From the NCBI RefSeq assembly GCF_004801905.1, contig NZ_SSSN01000014.1:1-64000 (forward strand): 64,000 nt of DNA. The letters are read 5' to 3'. How positions within the stretch are numbered: the first letter of the stretch is position 1; each line of letters opens with the position of its first letter. This stretch comes from Orlajensenia flava (GTDB lineage: Bacteria; Actinomycetota; Actinomycetes; Actinomycetales; Microbacteriaceae). The position numbers were made by a program, and so were the translations under genes. Below the pieces are notes generated by a model. That model searched no databases. It was not told the origin of the DNA and worked only from the letters and a program-made list of their open reading frames with translations. Positions 62,311 to 64,000 of this stretch are shown piece by piece.

Positions 62311-63507
62311 TCAGGCGCGACCCTTGAGGATCATGTGCCAGTACACCCACGGCAGGATGTGTCGGTCGAAGACCCAGGTGAGACGCCGCTCGCGCGCTAG
62401 ACCCTTCCAGAGGGGGATGGTGGGCTTCAGCCGGTAGGCGTCGTCGAACTCGGCGAAGACGACGGTCGACCGCGAGACGGTGAACGGGCAGACCGTATAG
62501 CCGTCGTATTCCGACGTCGCGGGCTTTCCCCGGAGCGCGGCCTCGACGTTCGCCGCGACGACGGTGGTCTGCTTGCGCAGGGCGCCGCCCGACTTCGAGT
62601 TGGTCGTAGCCGCGGAGTCGCCGAGCGCCCAGACAGAGGGGAATCGCGGGTGGCGCAGCGTGTGCGGATCGACTTCGACGAAGCCGAGCTCGTCTCCCAC
62701 CGCCGGGAGCGCGCTGTCCTTCAGCCAGTCAGGCGCTGACTGGGGCGGAACAGCGTGCAGAAGATCGTACGGCAGCCGCTCGGTCGCGCCGTCATGCGCG
62801 ATCACGGCGACGCGGCTCTCGGCATCCACCTCGACGAGTTCGGTCGCGCACCGCAGCTCGATGCCGTACTCCGCTACCTTGCGCTCCAGCTCCTCGTCGA
62901 TGAGGGGGATGCCGAACACGGTGGCGTCGGGCACGATCATCACCACGTGGATGTCGTCAAGCACACCAGCAGCACGCCAGTAGTCGCAGGCCAGGTACAT
63001 CGGCTTCTGGGATGCCCCGGCACACGTTGCCGGACCGGCGGGCTGGGTGAAGACGACGGTCCCGCGCTGCAGGTCGCGGAGGAGGAGCGATGCCTTGGCG
63101 GCGAGATCGAACTCGTAGTGCGAGGATCCCGATGGCGACCGCACGGCTGCCGCGAGGCCCGGAATGCGATTCCAGTCCTTCTGGATCCCGGTGCAGACGA
63201 TGACCTGGTCGTAGCCGACGGTGTCGCCGGACACCAGTGCGAGCCGGTTCGAGTCCGGATCGATGGCACTGACCGCATCCCGGATCCAGCCGACTCCCTT
63301 CGGCATCACGGAGGCCTGCGGCCGGGTCGCCATGCTCGCCCGCGCGGTGCCACCGGCGACGTGCGAGAACATCGGCTGGTAGAGATGATGCTCGCGCGGT
63401 TCGATGACCACGACATCCTTGACGCCATGTCGTTGCAGGCGACCGGCGACCGAGAGGCCAGCATTGCCGCCTCCGACGACGACGACGCTGTGGTGCGAAT
63501 GACTCAT
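62311..63507 (-). CDS. sqr: Sulfide:quinone oxidoreductase (type II, SQOR-like)
   Basis: A 398 aa membrane-associated flavoprotein oxidising sulfide and passing electrons to quinone. VVGGGNAGLSVAGRL binds FAD; the redox cysteines correspond to Cys162 (TCAGASQKPMYLA) and Cys340 (YTVCPF), the pair used in the mitochondrial-type enzyme. VWALGDSAATTNSKSGGA is the second FAD segment. The start at 63507 gives the family length; the upstream frame belongs to the Mn-catalase antisense. 14 bp follow the catalase gene. Confidence 0.88.
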   Translation of the reverse strand: MSHSHHSVVVVGGGNAGLSVAGRLQRHGVKDVVVIEPREHHLYQPMFSHVAGGTARASMATRPQASVMPKGVGWIRDAVSAIDPDSNRLALVSGDTVGYDQVIVCTGIQKDWNRIPGLAAAVRSPSGSSHYEFDLAAKASLLLRDLQRGTVVFTQPAGPATCAGASQKPMYLACDYWRAAGVLDDIHVVMIVPDATVFGIPLIDEELERKVAEYGIELRCATELVEVDAESRVAVIAHDGATERLPYDLLHAVPPQSAPDWLKDSALPAVGDELGFVEVDPHTLRHPRFPSVWALGDSAATTNSKSGGALRKQTTVVAANVEAALRGKPATSEYDGYTVCPFTVSRSTVVFAEFDDAYRLKPTIPLWKGLARERRLTWVFDRHILPWVYWHMILKGRA

Positions 63508-63521
63508 GCGTCCGATTCCAC

Positions 63522-64000
63522 TCACTTCGTCGCGACGGGTCCGAACGAGTCGACCACGTCGGCCATTTCCATCTCCGCCGTGGCCTGGATGAGGGCGACC
63601 AGGTCGGCGTCCAGACCCGGGGAGAACTCCTCGAGCCGTTCCGGCGAGATGACGGATGGAACCCCCTCGGGCGCCTGCTCGCTCGCGTCGAGCGTGGTTC
63701 CATCCTTCGACGGTGACATGCCCTGGAAGATGCGCCCGGCCTCGGACTGGCCGGCGAGATCGAAGCTGTATTGCTTGCTCTGCAGGCCGAGGTCGAGCAA
63801 CTTCTTGACCTCGGGGAACTTCTCGGCGTTGGTCTTGGGAATCGGCAACAGGGTCTTCCAGTCGACGCCGAGGCTCTCGAGCGCCTTCGCATAGGCGTTC
63901 TCGTGAGCCTGATCGCGGACGATGAGGTAGGCGACCGTGCTGCGGGCGGTCGCGTTGTCGGTCATCTCGTAGATGCGGCACTTCTGCAGGCGGCCGGTGG
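63522..64000 (-). CDS. Manganese catalase, 5' partial
   Basis: C-terminal part (159 residues visible, running off the window edge) of a non-haem dimanganese catalase. LQKCRIYEMTDNATAR and VAYLIVRDQAHENAYAKAL are family signatures; His and Glu in this helix belong to the manganese site. The ATG at 63965 is internal, since the reading frame continues with conserved sequence to base 64000. Probably cotranscribed with sqr, joining peroxide and sulfide detoxification. Confidence 0.88.
   Translation of the reverse strand, partial: TGRLQKCRIYEMTDNATARSTVAYLIVRDQAHENAYAKALESLGVDWKTLLPIPKTNAEKFPEVKKLLDLGLQSKQYSFDLAGQSEAGRIFQGMSPSKDGTTLDASEQAPEGVPSVISPERLEEFSPGLDADLVALIQATAEMEMADVVDSFGPVATK

Overview
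The window is 64 kb of high-GC DNA from an actinobacterium, most likely a member of the Microbacteriaceae. The evidence is the gene order hpt-ftsH-folE-folP-folB-folK-DUF3180-PH-PH-DUF2520-panC-lysS, an actinobacterial ClpC with a candidate ClgR site, frequent GTG starts with 4-8 bp start/stop overlaps, and many genes with a TANNNT -10 box only 5-7 nt from the start codon and no Shine-Dalgarno sequence (predicted leaderless mRNAs). No rRNA, CRISPR array or replication origin was seen.

Core-genome part, 1-29915: purine salvage and membrane proteolysis (hpt, ftsH), a tightly overlapping folate/pantothenate/lysyl-tRNA gene run, a fructose PTS operon with its DeoR regulator (fruR-fruK-fruA), cardiolipin synthase with two tiny membrane proteins, a GT-C type glycosyltransferase, pirin, a lipoprotein, clpC, several small conserved actinobacterial proteins, an amino-acid N-acetyltransferase, RidA, a PspA homologue with a membrane partner, radA and an AlaDH-like dehydrogenase, ending with tRNA-Ser(CGA).

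Integrated element, about 29893-44300 (14.4 kb): a tyrosine integrase sits beside the tRNA-Ser 3' end. The last 24 bp of the tRNA region are repeated exactly at 44277-44300, followed in both copies by a related terminator hairpin. The cargo is an ECF sigma factor with an anti-sigma-like/Asp23 fusion, several further Asp23/Gls24- and AmaP-type envelope proteins, a GlsB-type membrane protein, a broken Ser/Thr kinase, an IS30-family insertion sequence, a divergent pair made of an HNH-like zinc protein and a Schlafen/AlbA_2-domain protein (a plausible but untested defence pair), and an AI-2E/PerM-type permease. Near the right end lie a frameshifted relE-like toxin and the last codons of a second integrase, so the site has probably been used more than once.

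Right part, 44390-64000, is metabolic accessory DNA: a pectin-acetylesterase-like protein divergent from a TetR regulator; a tautomerase divergent from a LysR regulator; an F420/flavin LLM oxidoreductase; an EEP-family nuclease/phosphatase; a homoprotocatechuate-type meta-cleavage operon (hpaD, hpaE, a DapA-family lyase, an FCD GntR regulator and an unusual FAH-RraA fusion) divergent from a single-component FAD aromatic hydroxylase; a complete head-to-head olefin operon (oleA, fused oleBC, oleD); and convergent to it a sulfide:quinone oxidoreductase and a manganese catalase cut by the window edge.
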